Origin: CAVXDY01 sp963760715
GTDB taxonomy: Bacteria; Actinomycetota; Thermoleophilia; Miltoncostaeales; Miltoncostaeaceae
Reading direction: 5' to 3'
Length of the DNA stretch: 64,000 nucleotides
Assembly (NCBI GenBank): GCA_963760715.1
Contig: CAVXDY010000008.1
Span: 82,953 to 146,952, forward strand
Positions 1 to 6,683 of this stretch are shown here, in pieces. The translations under genes were made by a program, and so were the position numbers. Numbering within the stretch: position 1 is the stretch's first letter; each line of letters starts with the position of its first letter. A model generated the notes under the pieces. The model was not told the origin of the DNA, ran no database searches, and saw only the letters and a list, made by a program, of their open reading frames with translations.

Positions 1-32
1 ACCGACGCTCTATCCGCCTGAGCTACTGGCGC
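1..32 (-). tRNA. tRNA, 5' portion only (cut by window edge)
   Basis: Read on the minus strand, the bases ending at 32 give a tRNA 5' half: a 7-nt acceptor strand (GCGCCAG), then TA, a D-arm with GCTC/GAGC stem, and the first five bases of the anticodon stem (TCGGT). The anticodon lies beyond position 1, so the amino acid cannot be read; tRNA-Arg would be a reasonable guess but is unproven. The TetR coding sequence on the same strand runs into it and takes its TAG stop from the acceptor/D-arm junction. Confidence 0.85.
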
Positions 33-628
33 GCGACGATCGACTCTACCAGGGCCCGTAGACCCGCCTTGACGTCCTCCACGCTCATCCCGCGCTCCCG
101 CCGGAGGTGCAGATAGAGGTCGGCGGAGATGGGCGCGAGCAGGGCGTCGGCCAGGAACGGGATCCGTTCCTCCGGGCAGGTGCCGCGCAGGAGCACCTCC
201 ACGTGGAGTCGGTGGCTGGCGTGAACGCGGCTGCGGTATCCCGGCCCGCCGCCCTCGGCGACGGCGAACAGGTCGGCCGCCGGCTCGATGACGTTGACCT
301 GGGCCTCGAGGAAGGCCGCGATGCGCTCGGCCGCCGGAGCGCCGGGCCCCAGCGGCGGCGGCCCGCGCAGCACCAGGTCCTGCAGCTCGCGCTCCCGCTC
401 GTCGAGGAGGGCGACGGCCAGGCCCGCCCGGTCGCCGAAGCGCCGGTAGACGGTCCCCTTGCCCACGCCCGCCTCGCGGGCGACGTCGTCCATCGTCACG
501 CAGTTGACCCCGCGCTCGGCGATCAGCCGCTTGGCCGCCTCGAGCACCAGCTTCCGGTTGCGGGCCGCGTGAGCGCGCTCGCGGACGGCCGGCGCGGAGA
601 GGTTCAGAGGTGTGTGGTGGGTGCCCAT
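23..628 (-). CDS. TetR/AcrR family transcriptional regulator
   Basis: A 201-aa one-component repressor. An N-terminal helix-turn-helix at about residues 27-73 contains the typical stretch VAREAGVGKGTVYRRF, followed by an all-helical ligand-binding region as usual for TetR proteins (about 200 aa). It is divergent from a YceI/FMN-reductase operon, and two near-identical palindromes lie in the 87-bp gap, so it probably represses itself and that operon; the inducer is unknown. Its last 10 bases overlap the tRNA downstream, and the TAG stop is inside the tRNA gene. The ATG at 628 has no clear ribosome binding site. Assignment to family is secure; the regulated signal is inference. Confidence 0.92.
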   Translation of the reverse strand: MGTHHTPLNLSAPAVRERAHAARNRKLVLEAAKRLIAERGVNCVTMDDVAREAGVGKGTVYRRFGDRAGLAVALLDERERELQDLVLRGPPPLGPGAPAAERIAAFLEAQVNVIEPAADLFAVAEGGGPGYRSRVHASHRLHVEVLLRGTCPEERIPFLADALLAPISADLYLHLRRERGMSVEDVKAGLRALVESIVARQ

Positions 629-657
629 TTGCTAACCGGACTCTAGTCCGTTATGGT
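629..657 (+). promoter_or_regulatory. Putative promoter of the yceI operon with operator in the spacer
   Basis: TTGCTA (629-634) and TATGGT (652-657) are separated by 17 bp and fit a sigma-70-type promoter directed at the YceI gene. The first TetR palindrome sits between the two boxes, so bound repressor would block polymerase. Predicted by eye only. Confidence 0.45.
634..653. promoter_or_regulatory. TetR operator O1 (palindrome)
   Basis: AACCGGACTCTAGTCCGTTA contains the perfect palindrome CGGACT-CT-AGTCCG at 637-650. A second, near-identical site lies 35 bp further on. Position between divergent tetR and yceI genes, and presence of two copies, make this a likely binding site of the adjacent TetR protein. 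Confidence 0.75.
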
Positions 658-668
658 GCCTGAAAGCA

Positions 669-688
669 AACCGGACTCGCGTCCGTTT
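669..688. promoter_or_regulatory. TetR operator O2 (palindrome)
   Basis: AACCGGACTCGCGTCCGTTT repeats the O1 pattern, with core CGGAC-TCGC-GTCCG at 672-685. Centre-to-centre distance to O1 is 35 bp. It lies just downstream of the putative yceI -10 box. Confidence 0.75.
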
Positions 689-715
689 TCGACGCGCCAC
701 TCAGGAGGCACCACG

Positions 716-1273
716 ATGAGCACGGCAACCCAGCAGGCCACAAAGACCATCCCCGCCGGCACCTGGCAGACCGATCCGGTCCATTCATCCGTCGGGTTCG
801 CGGTACGGCACATGGTCGTGTCGACGTTCCACGGAGCGCTGCCCGAGTTCCACGCCGTACTGACCTCCACGCCCGAGGACGCGACCCTCACCGGAACCGC
901 TCCGGTCGGCGCCGTGACCACGGACCAGGCCGACCTGACCGCCCACCTGCTCTCCCCCGAGTTCTTCGACGCCGAGCGTCACCCAACGGCCTCCTTCCGC
1001 TCCGAGCGGATCGTGCGTGAGGGCGAGGACGGCGTGGTCGTGTCCGGCGAGCTCACCATCAAGGGCATCACCCGGCCGGTGGAGCTGCGCGGGCAGATCG
1101 TCGGCCCGGTGACGGACCCCTACGGCAACGAGCGCCTCGGCCTCGAGCTCTCGGGCACCATCGACCGCTTCGACTACGACATGCGCTGGAACATGCCGCT
1201 CCCCGACGGCGGACTGGCGGTCGGCAAGGAGGTCCGCCTCACGGCGAGCCTCGAGCTTCTCAAGGAGGCGTAG
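716..1273 (+). CDS. YceI family protein (lipocalin-like isoprenoid-binding)
   Basis: A 185-aa protein of the YceI family, which folds as a lipocalin-like barrel binding polyisoprenoids or other amphiphiles. It opens with the family pattern GTWQTDPVHSSVGFAVRHM and ends with an RFDYDMRWN segment typical of the family. The ATG at 716 is chosen because AGGAGG (703-708) lies 7 nt ahead; an upstream in-frame ATG at 653 lies inside the operator. No signal peptide is visible, so it is probably cytoplasmic like many actinobacterial YceI proteins. The FMN reductase gene follows after 2 bp, suggesting a TetR-controlled operon for redox or quinone stress (inference). Confidence 0.93.
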   Translation: MSTATQQATKTIPAGTWQTDPVHSSVGFAVRHMVVSTFHGALPEFHAVLTSTPEDATLTGTAPVGAVTTDQADLTAHLLSPEFFDAERHPTASFRSERIVREGEDGVVVSGELTIKGITRPVELRGQIVGPVTDPYGNERLGLELSGTIDRFDYDMRWNMPLPDGGLAVGKEVRLTASLELLKEA

Positions 1274-1275
1274 CC

Positions 1276-1830
1276 ATGAGGATCCTCGGAATCTCGGGGA
1301 GCCTGCGCGCCGACTCCTACAACACCAACCTCCTGAGGGCGGCCGCCGAGGCCGCCCCCGAGGGGGTCGAGCTGGTGGTGTGGGAGGGGCTCCGCGAGAT
1401 CCCGCCGTACGACGCCGACCTCGACGTCGAGCCGGCACCGGAGCCGGTGCGGCGACTGCGCGAGGCGATCGCGGGCGCGGACGCTCTGCTGTTCGCCACC
1501 CCCGAGTACAACGCGTCGGTGCCGGGCCAGCTCAAGAACGCGATCGACTGGGCGTCCCGCCCCTTCCCCGAGAGCGCGCTGCGCGGACGGCCGGCGGCCG
1601 TCGTGGGCGCCGCCACCGGCAGCTTCGGCGGCGTCTGGGCGCAGGCCGACCTGCGCAAGATCCTCAGCACCGCCGGCGCGCGCGTGCTCGAGGCGGCGGT
1701 GGCGGTGCCGAAGGCGGCCCAGGCCTTCGACGAGGGCGGTCATCTCCTGTCGGGCGAGACCCGCACGGCGCTGCACGGGCTCGTGTCCGAGCTGATGGCC
1801 GAGGCGAACCCGGTGCCCGCCGCGGCCTAG
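1276..1830 (+). CDS. NADPH-dependent FMN reductase / quinone reductase
   Basis: A 184-aa flavodoxin-fold oxidoreductase of the NADPH-dependent FMN reductase family (ChrR/YieF-like), which reduces quinones, azo compounds or chromate with bound FMN. The N-terminal phosphate-binding loop GISGSLRADSYN and the conserved PEYNASVPGQLKNAIDW segment around residues 76-92 are diagnostic. It starts 2 bp after the yceI stop, so the two are cotranscribed. Its 3' end overlaps the convergent carbonic anhydrase gene by 4 bp. The exact substrate cannot be told from sequence. Confidence 0.93.
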   Translation: MRILGISGSLRADSYNTNLLRAAAEAAPEGVELVVWEGLREIPPYDADLDVEPAPEPVRRLREAIAGADALLFATPEYNASVPGQLKNAIDWASRPFPESALRGRPAAVVGAATGSFGGVWAQADLRKILSTAGARVLEAAVAVPKAAQAFDEGGHLLSGETRTALHGLVSELMAEANPVPAAA

Positions 1831-2465
1831 AGGTGGGTCGCAGGCGGGGCCGGGGAGCCCGCCCGCGCGGCGAGCCGGCAGACGTCCCCACAGTAGGAAC
1901 GCCGCAGCCGGCGCCGGGAGGACGCTGCGGGATCGAAGGAGCGCCTGCACCACAGGCAGCGGGACAGCGGCGACCCGGGTGGGATGCGGCCGGCGTTCGC
2001 CTCCCCCGCGGGGCCGACCGCGGACGGCGCGAGGCTCGGCGACACCTGCGCAAACGTCCCCCGCACGATGTCGAGCATGAAACCGCGCACGGCATCGCGG
2101 TGGAGCAACTCGGGCGCCGCGCGCAGCCGGTCGACCGCGAGTCGTACGCTGTCCTCGGGCGAGCGGTTCGGGAACCGGTCGGCGCGCGCGGCGCACTGGG
2201 TGTGCTGGACCACGACCACCTCCCGCGTCCCGAAGTGCTCCTGCGACATCGCGAGGCTCTCGAGCACGTCCGGGGTGACCACGCCGCCGCCGTTGCGCAG
2301 CACGTGCGCCGCCCCGGGACCGAGATCGAGGAGGCTTGCCGGGTCGATCCGCGTGTCCATGCATGTCAGGACCGCGAGGGCCATGCGCGGTCGCGCGTCC
2401 TGTCCGGCGCCCGGCCGCTGGCTCTGCCTCACCCCGGCCAGGAGTTGGTCGATGGCGCTACTCAT
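1827..2465 (-). CDS. Beta-class carbonic anhydrase with C-terminal CxxC/CxxxC tail
   Basis: The first ~140 residues match beta-carbonic anhydrases, which hydrate CO2 to bicarbonate at a zinc. The ligand motif CMDTR supplies Cys and the Asp-Arg dyad, RNGGG forms the conserved loop, and HTQC supplies the second His and Cys. After about residue 160 there is an unusual extension with two cysteine pairs, CLWC and CGDVC (C-x2-C-x18-C-x3-C, about residues 170-196), embedded in Arg-rich sequence. This resembles small zinc fingers common in actinobacterial proteins and is not part of the usual enzyme. The ATG at 2465 is chosen to begin with MSSAIDQ; no strong ribosome binding site is seen. Catalytic fold is confident; tail function is unknown. 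Confidence 0.85.
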   Translation of the reverse strand: MSSAIDQLLAGVRQSQRPGAGQDARPRMALAVLTCMDTRIDPASLLDLGPGAAHVLRNGGGVVTPDVLESLAMSQEHFGTREVVVVQHTQCAARADRFPNRSPEDSVRLAVDRLRAAPELLHRDAVRGFMLDIVRGTFAQVSPSLAPSAVGPAGEANAGRIPPGSPLSRCLWCRRSFDPAASSRRRLRRSYCGDVCRLAARAGSPAPPATHL

Positions 2466-2575
2466 GGGCCGCATGCTGGGCGCGGGTCGCCGCGCCGTCA
2501 ATCTCCGTCTCGCAGGGCGAGCGGGGTCTCGCAGTGCGCCGCCTGCGACACCGCCCGCCCGAGCGCCGATCGCCG

Positions 2576-3475
2576 CTACGCGCGGCGGGCGGCCGCGATC
2601 AGCGCGACCCCGGGGATCTCCAGCCCCCGGGGAGTCTCGTAGACGCTGATCGCCTTCCGGGCGCGGTCGCGGATCGCCCGCGCGGCGTCATCGGGCAGCG
2701 CCGCCAGCCTCCGCGCGAGCGGCCCGGCCAGGGCGCACGCCCTGGTCCACCACTCCTCGAAGGAGGCGGCGTGGAGCGGCACGGCGATCTCGCCGACCAC
2801 CACCGCCGACAGCCCGGCGGCCGAGAGCAGGCCGGCCAGCCGGTCGGAGTCCGCGAGCGAGAACGGCCCGGGGACGCCCGGCGGAGGGACCGGCGCGCCG
2901 AGCTGCTCGCCCACCGCGTCGAACACGACTCCGAGCCACGGGTTGCGCTCGCGCGGGCCCCACACCACGAGCGCGACCCGGCCGCCGGGGCGCAGGACGC
3001 GCCGGATCTCGCCGGCAGCGCGCGCGGGGTCGGCCACGAGCATCAGCCCCTCGCGGCACAGCACGACGTCGTAGGACCCGTCGGGCTGGTCGATGCGCTC
3101 GAGGTCGAGCTCGCGGATGGTCACGTTCGTGAGCCCGAGGGCCTCGGCCCGCGCCGCGGCGATCGCGGTCATCTCGGGGACGACGTCGGACACGACCACC
3201 TCGCCCCCGGGAGCGACCCGCCCGGCGGCCGCGAACCCGGGTCCGCCCGGCCCGCAGGCCAGCTCGAGCACGCGCTCGCCCGGCCGGGGCAGCGTGAGCT
3301 CGAGCATCCTCTCCGAGACCGCCGCGCCGCGCGCGTCGATGTACGCCGCGTGCTCTCCCCACGCGCCGGCCACGGCGGCCCACATGCCGTGGAGGTGCGC
3401 GCGCATGTCGCCGGCGCCTCCGTCGCGTCCGTCCGATCCCACGTGTCGCTCCTCGATGACGCTTCTCGCCTGCAT
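2576..3475 (-). CDS. Class I SAM-dependent methyltransferase
   Basis: A 299-aa Rossmann-type methyltransferase (Methyltransf_11/UbiE-like). SAM-binding motif I is seen as VLELACGPGGPGFA, followed by an acidic post-I strand (VVVSDVVPEM) and a motif II region with DVVLCREGL. The substrate is unknown. It is divergent from a TetR gene with a perfect palindrome between them, so it is probably a target of that repressor. ATG at 3475 has GGAGGGAG just upstream; an internal ATG at 3406 preceded by GGAGG is an alternative start. Confidence 0.85.
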   Translation of the reverse strand: MQARSVIEERHVGSDGRDGGAGDMRAHLHGMWAAVAGAWGEHAAYIDARGAAVSERMLELTLPRPGERVLELACGPGGPGFAAAGRVAPGGEVVVSDVVPEMTAIAAARAEALGLTNVTIRELDLERIDQPDGSYDVVLCREGLMLVADPARAAGEIRRVLRPGGRVALVVWGPRERNPWLGVVFDAVGEQLGAPVPPPGVPGPFSLADSDRLAGLLSAAGLSAVVVGEIAVPLHAASFEEWWTRACALAGPLARRLAALPDDAARAIRDRARKAISVYETPRGLEIPGVALIAAARRA

Positions 3476-3503
3476 GACTCCCTCCCCGCTCGTTCTCCAT
3501 TTG

Positions 3504-3522
3504 ATTACTCGTTCCGAGTAAT
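3504..3522. promoter_or_regulatory. TetR operator between methyltransferase and tetR
   Basis: ATTACTCGTTCCGAGTAAT is a perfect inverted repeat of two 8-bp arms with a 3-bp spacer. It lies in the 70-bp divergent intergenic region. A second short palindrome, GAGTACTC (3536-3543), shares the GAGTA/TACTC half-site and overlaps the start region of the TetR gene. Likely autoregulatory binding sites. Confidence 0.75.
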
Positions 3523-3533
3523 GAACTATGCGC

Positions 3534-3539
3534 TAGAGT
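3534..3539 (+). promoter_or_regulatory. -10 box of leaderless tetR transcript
   Basis: TAGAGT ends 6 nt before the ATG at 3546 and no Shine-Dalgarno sequence can fit between. Transcription would start at or next to the start codon, as in leaderless actinobacterial mRNAs. The same arrangement recurs at several genes in this window. Confidence 0.55.
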
Positions 3540-3545
3540 ACTCAA

Positions 3546-4199
3546 ATGACCGAGCGAGTCAAGAGCACCCGCGGATACGACTCACCGCGCCGGCGCGAGC
3601 AGGCGGCCGCCACCCGCCGCGAGATCCTCACCGCGGCCCAGCGGCTGTTCGAGCGGCAGGGCTACGCCGCGACCACCATGGCGGCGATCGCCGCCGAGGC
3701 CCGGGTCGCGCTCAAGACGGTCTATGTCGCGTTCGAGACCAAGAGCGGGCTCCTGCGCACGCTGTGGCACCTGCTGCTGCGCGGTGACGAGGGCGACACC
3801 CCCATGGGGGAGCGGCAGTGGTACCGGGAGCTGGTGGCCGAGCCGGACCCCGAGCGGCAGCTGCGCCTGCTGGCGCGCGCCTCACGGCTCGTGAAGCTCC
3901 GCGCCGCCGCGCTGATGGAGGTGATCCGCAGCGCCGCCCCCGCGGACCCCGACATCGCGGTCCTCTGGGCCCGCATCCAGTCCGACTTCTACGACATCCA
4001 GCGTCCCGTGGTGGCGATGCTCGCCGAGAAGAGCGCGCTGCGGCCGGGCCTCGACGTGGACGGCGCCACCGACGTCCTCTGGACGCTCAACCACCCCGAC
4101 GTGTGGCACCTGCTGGTCGGCGAGCGGGGGTGGACGCCGGAGCGGTACGAGGAGTGGTTCGGCGATACGGTCTGCGCGCAGCTCCTGGCGGAGGGCTAG
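3546..4199 (+). CDS. TetR/AcrR family transcriptional regulator
   Basis: A 217-aa repressor. The N-terminal helix-turn-helix (about residues 22-68) contains MAAIAAEARVALKTVYVAF. The C-terminal ligand domain ends with a GWTPERYEEWFGD segment seen in a subset of actinobacterial TetR proteins. It is flanked by two methyltransferase genes, one divergent with a shared palindrome and one convergent with a 4-bp overlap at 4196-4199. The start codon follows a TAGAGT box by 6 nt, suggesting a leaderless mRNA. The ligand is unknown. Confidence 0.92.
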   Translation: MTERVKSTRGYDSPRRREQAAATRREILTAAQRLFERQGYAATTMAAIAAEARVALKTVYVAFETKSGLLRTLWHLLLRGDEGDTPMGERQWYRELVAEPDPERQLRLLARASRLVKLRAAALMEVIRSAAPADPDIAVLWARIQSDFYDIQRPVVAMLAEKSALRPGLDVDGATDVLWTLNHPDVWHLLVGERGWTPERYEEWFGDTVCAQLLAEG

Positions 4200-5008
4200 C
4201 GACCCACCCACGCGATGCGGGTGCCCAGCACCACCTCGCGCACGCCGTGGTCGCGCACATAGCGGTCGCATCGTTCCCGCACGGCGCCGGCCTCGCCCGG
4301 CTCGAGGCTCATCAGGGTGCTGCGCAGGCCCGTGCCGAGAACGATGCGCCACCAGTCGTCGGCGGACGGCAGCGGAAGCCGGTCGGCGGCGCTCGTCACC
4401 TCGACCTCGGCGATCCCGGCATCGAGGAACACCCCGCGAAGGACGTCGGGGTCCTCCGTCCGCCGCCACGGTTGGTGGACGTGCAGGTCGGGGCGGACCG
4501 CCGCCACGGCGTCGACGAAGACGTCGCGCATGGGGTCGAAGTACTGCTCACCGAGCACGGCCATGACGAGACGGCCTCCGTCGGGCCTGACCAGGTTCCA
4601 CAGCGAGCGGACGACCGCGGGCATGTCGTCGGCGAAGAACACTCCCAGGACGCTGATGACCGCGTCGAACGACCGGGGCGGGACGTCGAGGGCGGTCATG
4701 TCGCCGATCCGCAGGTTGACGTTGTGCAGCCCGCGGGCCGCGACCTTCTCCTTCGCGATGTCCAGCATCTGCTGGGCGAAGTTGACACCGAGCACGTACC
4801 CGCCGGGGCCGACCGCGTCGGCGGCCGCGAGCACCGACGGCCCCGCCCCGCACGGTACGTCGAGTACGCGGTCGCCGGGCTCCAGGGCCAGCCGCTCGAC
4901 GGCCCGCGTGGAGAGGAACTGCCAGTAGTCGCGCGAGGCGTCCTCGTAGTCGCGCGATGCCGCGTCGAAGGTGGACCTCGCGTCGAACGATCCCGGATCA
5001 CCGCTCAC
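4196..5008 (-). CDS. Class I SAM-dependent methyltransferase (UbiE/MenG-like)
   Basis: A 270-aa methyltransferase. SAM-binding motif I reads VLDVPCGAGPSVLAAA; downstream are GGYVLGVNFAQQML and a DMTALDVP/FDAVISVLGVFF region typical of UbiE-like proteins. The GTG at 5008 (VSGDPGSFD) is preferred: upstream in-frame sequence is glycine-rich and unconserved, and a TACGGT box (5016-5021 on the complement) stands 7 nt before it, fitting a leaderless mRNA. The substrate is not identifiable. It is convergent with the preceding tetR, overlapping by 4 bp. Confidence 0.85.
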   Translation of the reverse strand: MSGDPGSFDARSTFDAASRDYEDASRDYWQFLSTRAVERLALEPGDRVLDVPCGAGPSVLAAADAVGPGGYVLGVNFAQQMLDIAKEKVAARGLHNVNLRIGDMTALDVPPRSFDAVISVLGVFFADDMPAVVRSLWNLVRPDGGRLVMAVLGEQYFDPMRDVFVDAVAAVRPDLHVHQPWRRTEDPDVLRGVFLDAGIAEVEVTSAADRLPLPSADDWWRIVLGTGLRSTLMSLEPGEAGAVRERCDRYVRDHGVREVVLGTRIAWVGR

Positions 5009-5083
5009 ACCGGCAACCGTACCCCCACCCCCCGCGAAGGGTGGAGAACCCTGTCCTCCGCCCACCCCAGACCCCTCGGAGTA

Positions 5084-5422
5084 TCACCTGGGTACGGGGC
5101 ACCCCTTGGGGCGGGCCGCAACCTCGTCGAGGTAGTCGTCGAGCCGGGCGCCAAGGCTCACCAACGCGGGCGCCTCCGCCGGACCCGCACGACGGGTTGA
5201 GAGGTGCAGAAAGACGCTGACCGGGCGCAGGTACACACGCGCGGCGCTCGAGACGCCCGGTCGTCCCTCGTCCAGCCGATCAACCGGGCGGGGCGGCGGA
5301 CGCCCCTCGGCGAGCGTCGCGGTGAGAGCGCGCGTCGCGACCAGCAGCCCCGCCAGGTCCTCGCTGGACAGAGCGCGGTGAGCATCATCGATGAGCCGGG
5401 TGATATCGGCCAGGGGGTCCAT
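5084..5422 (-). CDS. Hypothetical protein, 112 aa
   Basis: I do not recognise a family. The sequence starts MDPLADITRLIDDAHRAL and looks helical, with a central Pro-Arg-rich link and a C-terminal segment LVSLGARLDDYLDEVAARP. The ATG at 5422 is chosen because GGAGGGG lies 7 nt upstream; longer readings lack a ribosome binding site and have unlikely composition. No signal peptide or membrane segment is visible. The gene-poor stretch behind it contains an inverted repeat that may regulate it. Confidence 0.6.
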   Translation of the reverse strand: MDPLADITRLIDDAHRALSSEDLAGLLVATRALTATLAEGRPPPRPVDRLDEGRPGVSSAARVYLRPVSVFLHLSTRRAGPAEAPALVSLGARLDDYLDEVAARPKGCPVPR

Positions 5423-5985
5423 GATGTCCCCTCCAGGCAGCGCGTCCGGTCGTCCGCCGGGGCGCAGCGGCCACCGGTAGGGCATCGGGTCCAAGCGGGC
5501 GTTGCGAGTCACGGGAAGCTCCTCTCGTGTGGCAGGGCGCATATAGGTGCGAAGTGCACCTACGGTAGCGCGCTCTGCTCTCCGCGCGACCACAACCGGT
5601 TCTCTTGCCAGCGGTACGGCTCAGCTGCCGACGAGACTCGGCCTTCCGATGGTCGGCGGCATCACGGTCCGCCGCGCTCACCGCGAGGAGGGGCCGAAGC
5701 TGCACGGAGAGAATCGGAGGTCGTCTTCCGCCGCTCGAGGGGCTGGAGCGCGCTGACTGGGCGGAGAACTTGCCCTCCGCCCAGGACCGCGAGATCCCCC
5801 ACTACCACCGGAAAGAGCGGAGGGGGGAATGCGAACCCGCGGCGCAGGAGGACGCCCAAGAAGGTCTCAGAGGCCGCGCCGGCCGTCGGTGGTCCTCTGG
5901 CGAGTGACTTCCCGAGGGACCGCGCGACACTGCACCGAAGCGCCGGCGGGCTCGGCGGGATCCCGGGGGTCCGGGCCTTGGCTCC
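5423..5985. other. 563-bp stretch without a supported gene
   Basis: No reading frame here has a convincing start, ribosome binding site or protein-like composition on either strand. The only structure seen is the inverted repeat at 5544-5562. The sequence is less GC-biased than its surroundings in places and could be decayed coding DNA, but nothing recognisable remains. Confidence 0.5.
5544..5562. repeat. Inverted repeat upstream of the 112-aa gene
   Basis: TAGGTGC-GAAGT-GCACCTA is a perfect 7-bp inverted repeat with a 5-bp spacer, about 120 bp upstream of the start at 5422. It could be an operator for an unlinked regulator. No factor can be named. Confidence 0.4.
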
Positions 5986-6255
5986 TCATCCCTCCGCCGC
6001 CTCGACCCCCCAGTCGGATCGCACCGGGGACTCCGTCCAGACCGTGGGCCCCTGATCCCTCTTCCAGCGGACGATGTAGTCGTCGCGCCCGAAGAAGGGG
6101 CCCGCGAGCATGCCCGCCAGCTCCTGCCGATCGCGACAGACGTACTCGTTGCCCTCGTGGGGGGCGATCACGAACTGGCCCACGGACAGGTGCTCATCAA
6201 GCGCTTTTCCGTGCAACGGTGGCGGCTGCTCACCGCTGGCGACGCCCTGGCTCAT
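5986..6255 (-). CDS. Hypothetical protein, 89 aa
   Basis: A small soluble protein with no family I recognise. The core, SVGQFVIAPHEGNEYV followed by a DDYIVRWKRDQGP segment, has well-spaced hydrophobic and aromatic residues typical of a small beta-rich domain. The start ATG at 6255 is supported by GAGGAG about 7 nt upstream. It stands alone between a gene-poor stretch and the tRNA-Ser pair. Confidence 0.65.
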   Translation of the reverse strand: MSQGVASGEQPPPLHGKALDEHLSVGQFVIAPHEGNEYVCRDRQELAGMLAGPFFGRDDYIVRWKRDQGPTVWTESPVRSDWGVEAAEG

Positions 6256-6411
6256 CGCAGCTCCTCTCTCGTCTGTTCGACCACGTTAGTGGAGCAGACC
6301 CCTGCCGCTCGCTCGTCTCGTCGCCGAGGAGCGGTCTTGAGCGGCCGATGGCGGAGAACCGATCCCCACCCGAAGATGCCGGGATCCCGCTCGGCGTCCC
6401 GAGGCCACGAA

Positions 6412-6501
6412 CGGAGAGGGAGGGATTCGAACCCTCGAATCAGGTTAACCCCGATTAACCGCTTAGCAGGCGGTTGCCTTCAGCCGCTCGGCCACCTCTC
6501 C
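6412..6501 (-). tRNA. tRNA-Ser (anticodon GCT)
   Basis: The minus strand folds as a class II tRNA: acceptor GGAGAGG pairing with CCTCTCC, D-arm with GGCTGAAGGC loop region, anticodon loop CTGCTAA (anticodon GCT, reading AGC/AGU), a long variable arm and the T-loop GGTTCGAATCC. Discriminator base is G at 6412. CCA is not encoded, unlike the divergent partner. Confidence 0.95.
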
Positions 6502-6536
6502 ACGCGGGGCCGTATCGTACCGTCCGGCATCCCGCG

Positions 6537-6628
6537 GGAGGGGTGGCAGAGCGGTCGAATGCGGCGGTCTTGAAAACCGTTGGCCGGCGACAACCGGCTC
6601 GTGGGTTCGAATCCCACCCCCTCCGCCA
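6537..6628 (+). tRNA. tRNA-Ser (anticodon TGA)
   Basis: Acceptor GGAGGGG pairs with CCCCTCC. The anticodon loop CTTGAAA gives TGA, reading UCA codons; a long variable arm marks serine. GCCA at 6625-6628 shows that the 3' CCA is encoded. It is divergent from tRNA-Ser(GCT) with only 35 bp between 5' ends, so their promoters must overlap. Confidence 0.95.
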
Positions 6629-6683
6629 TCGGATCGACGGTCGAACCCTGGCCGACAGATTCCTCCTCGCTCGTCTCGGGCCA

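Noticed and set aside
5605..5907. Possible 100-aa gene in the gene-poor stretch
   Set aside because: No ribosome binding site, odd composition, nothing recognised; reported only as a gene-free region.
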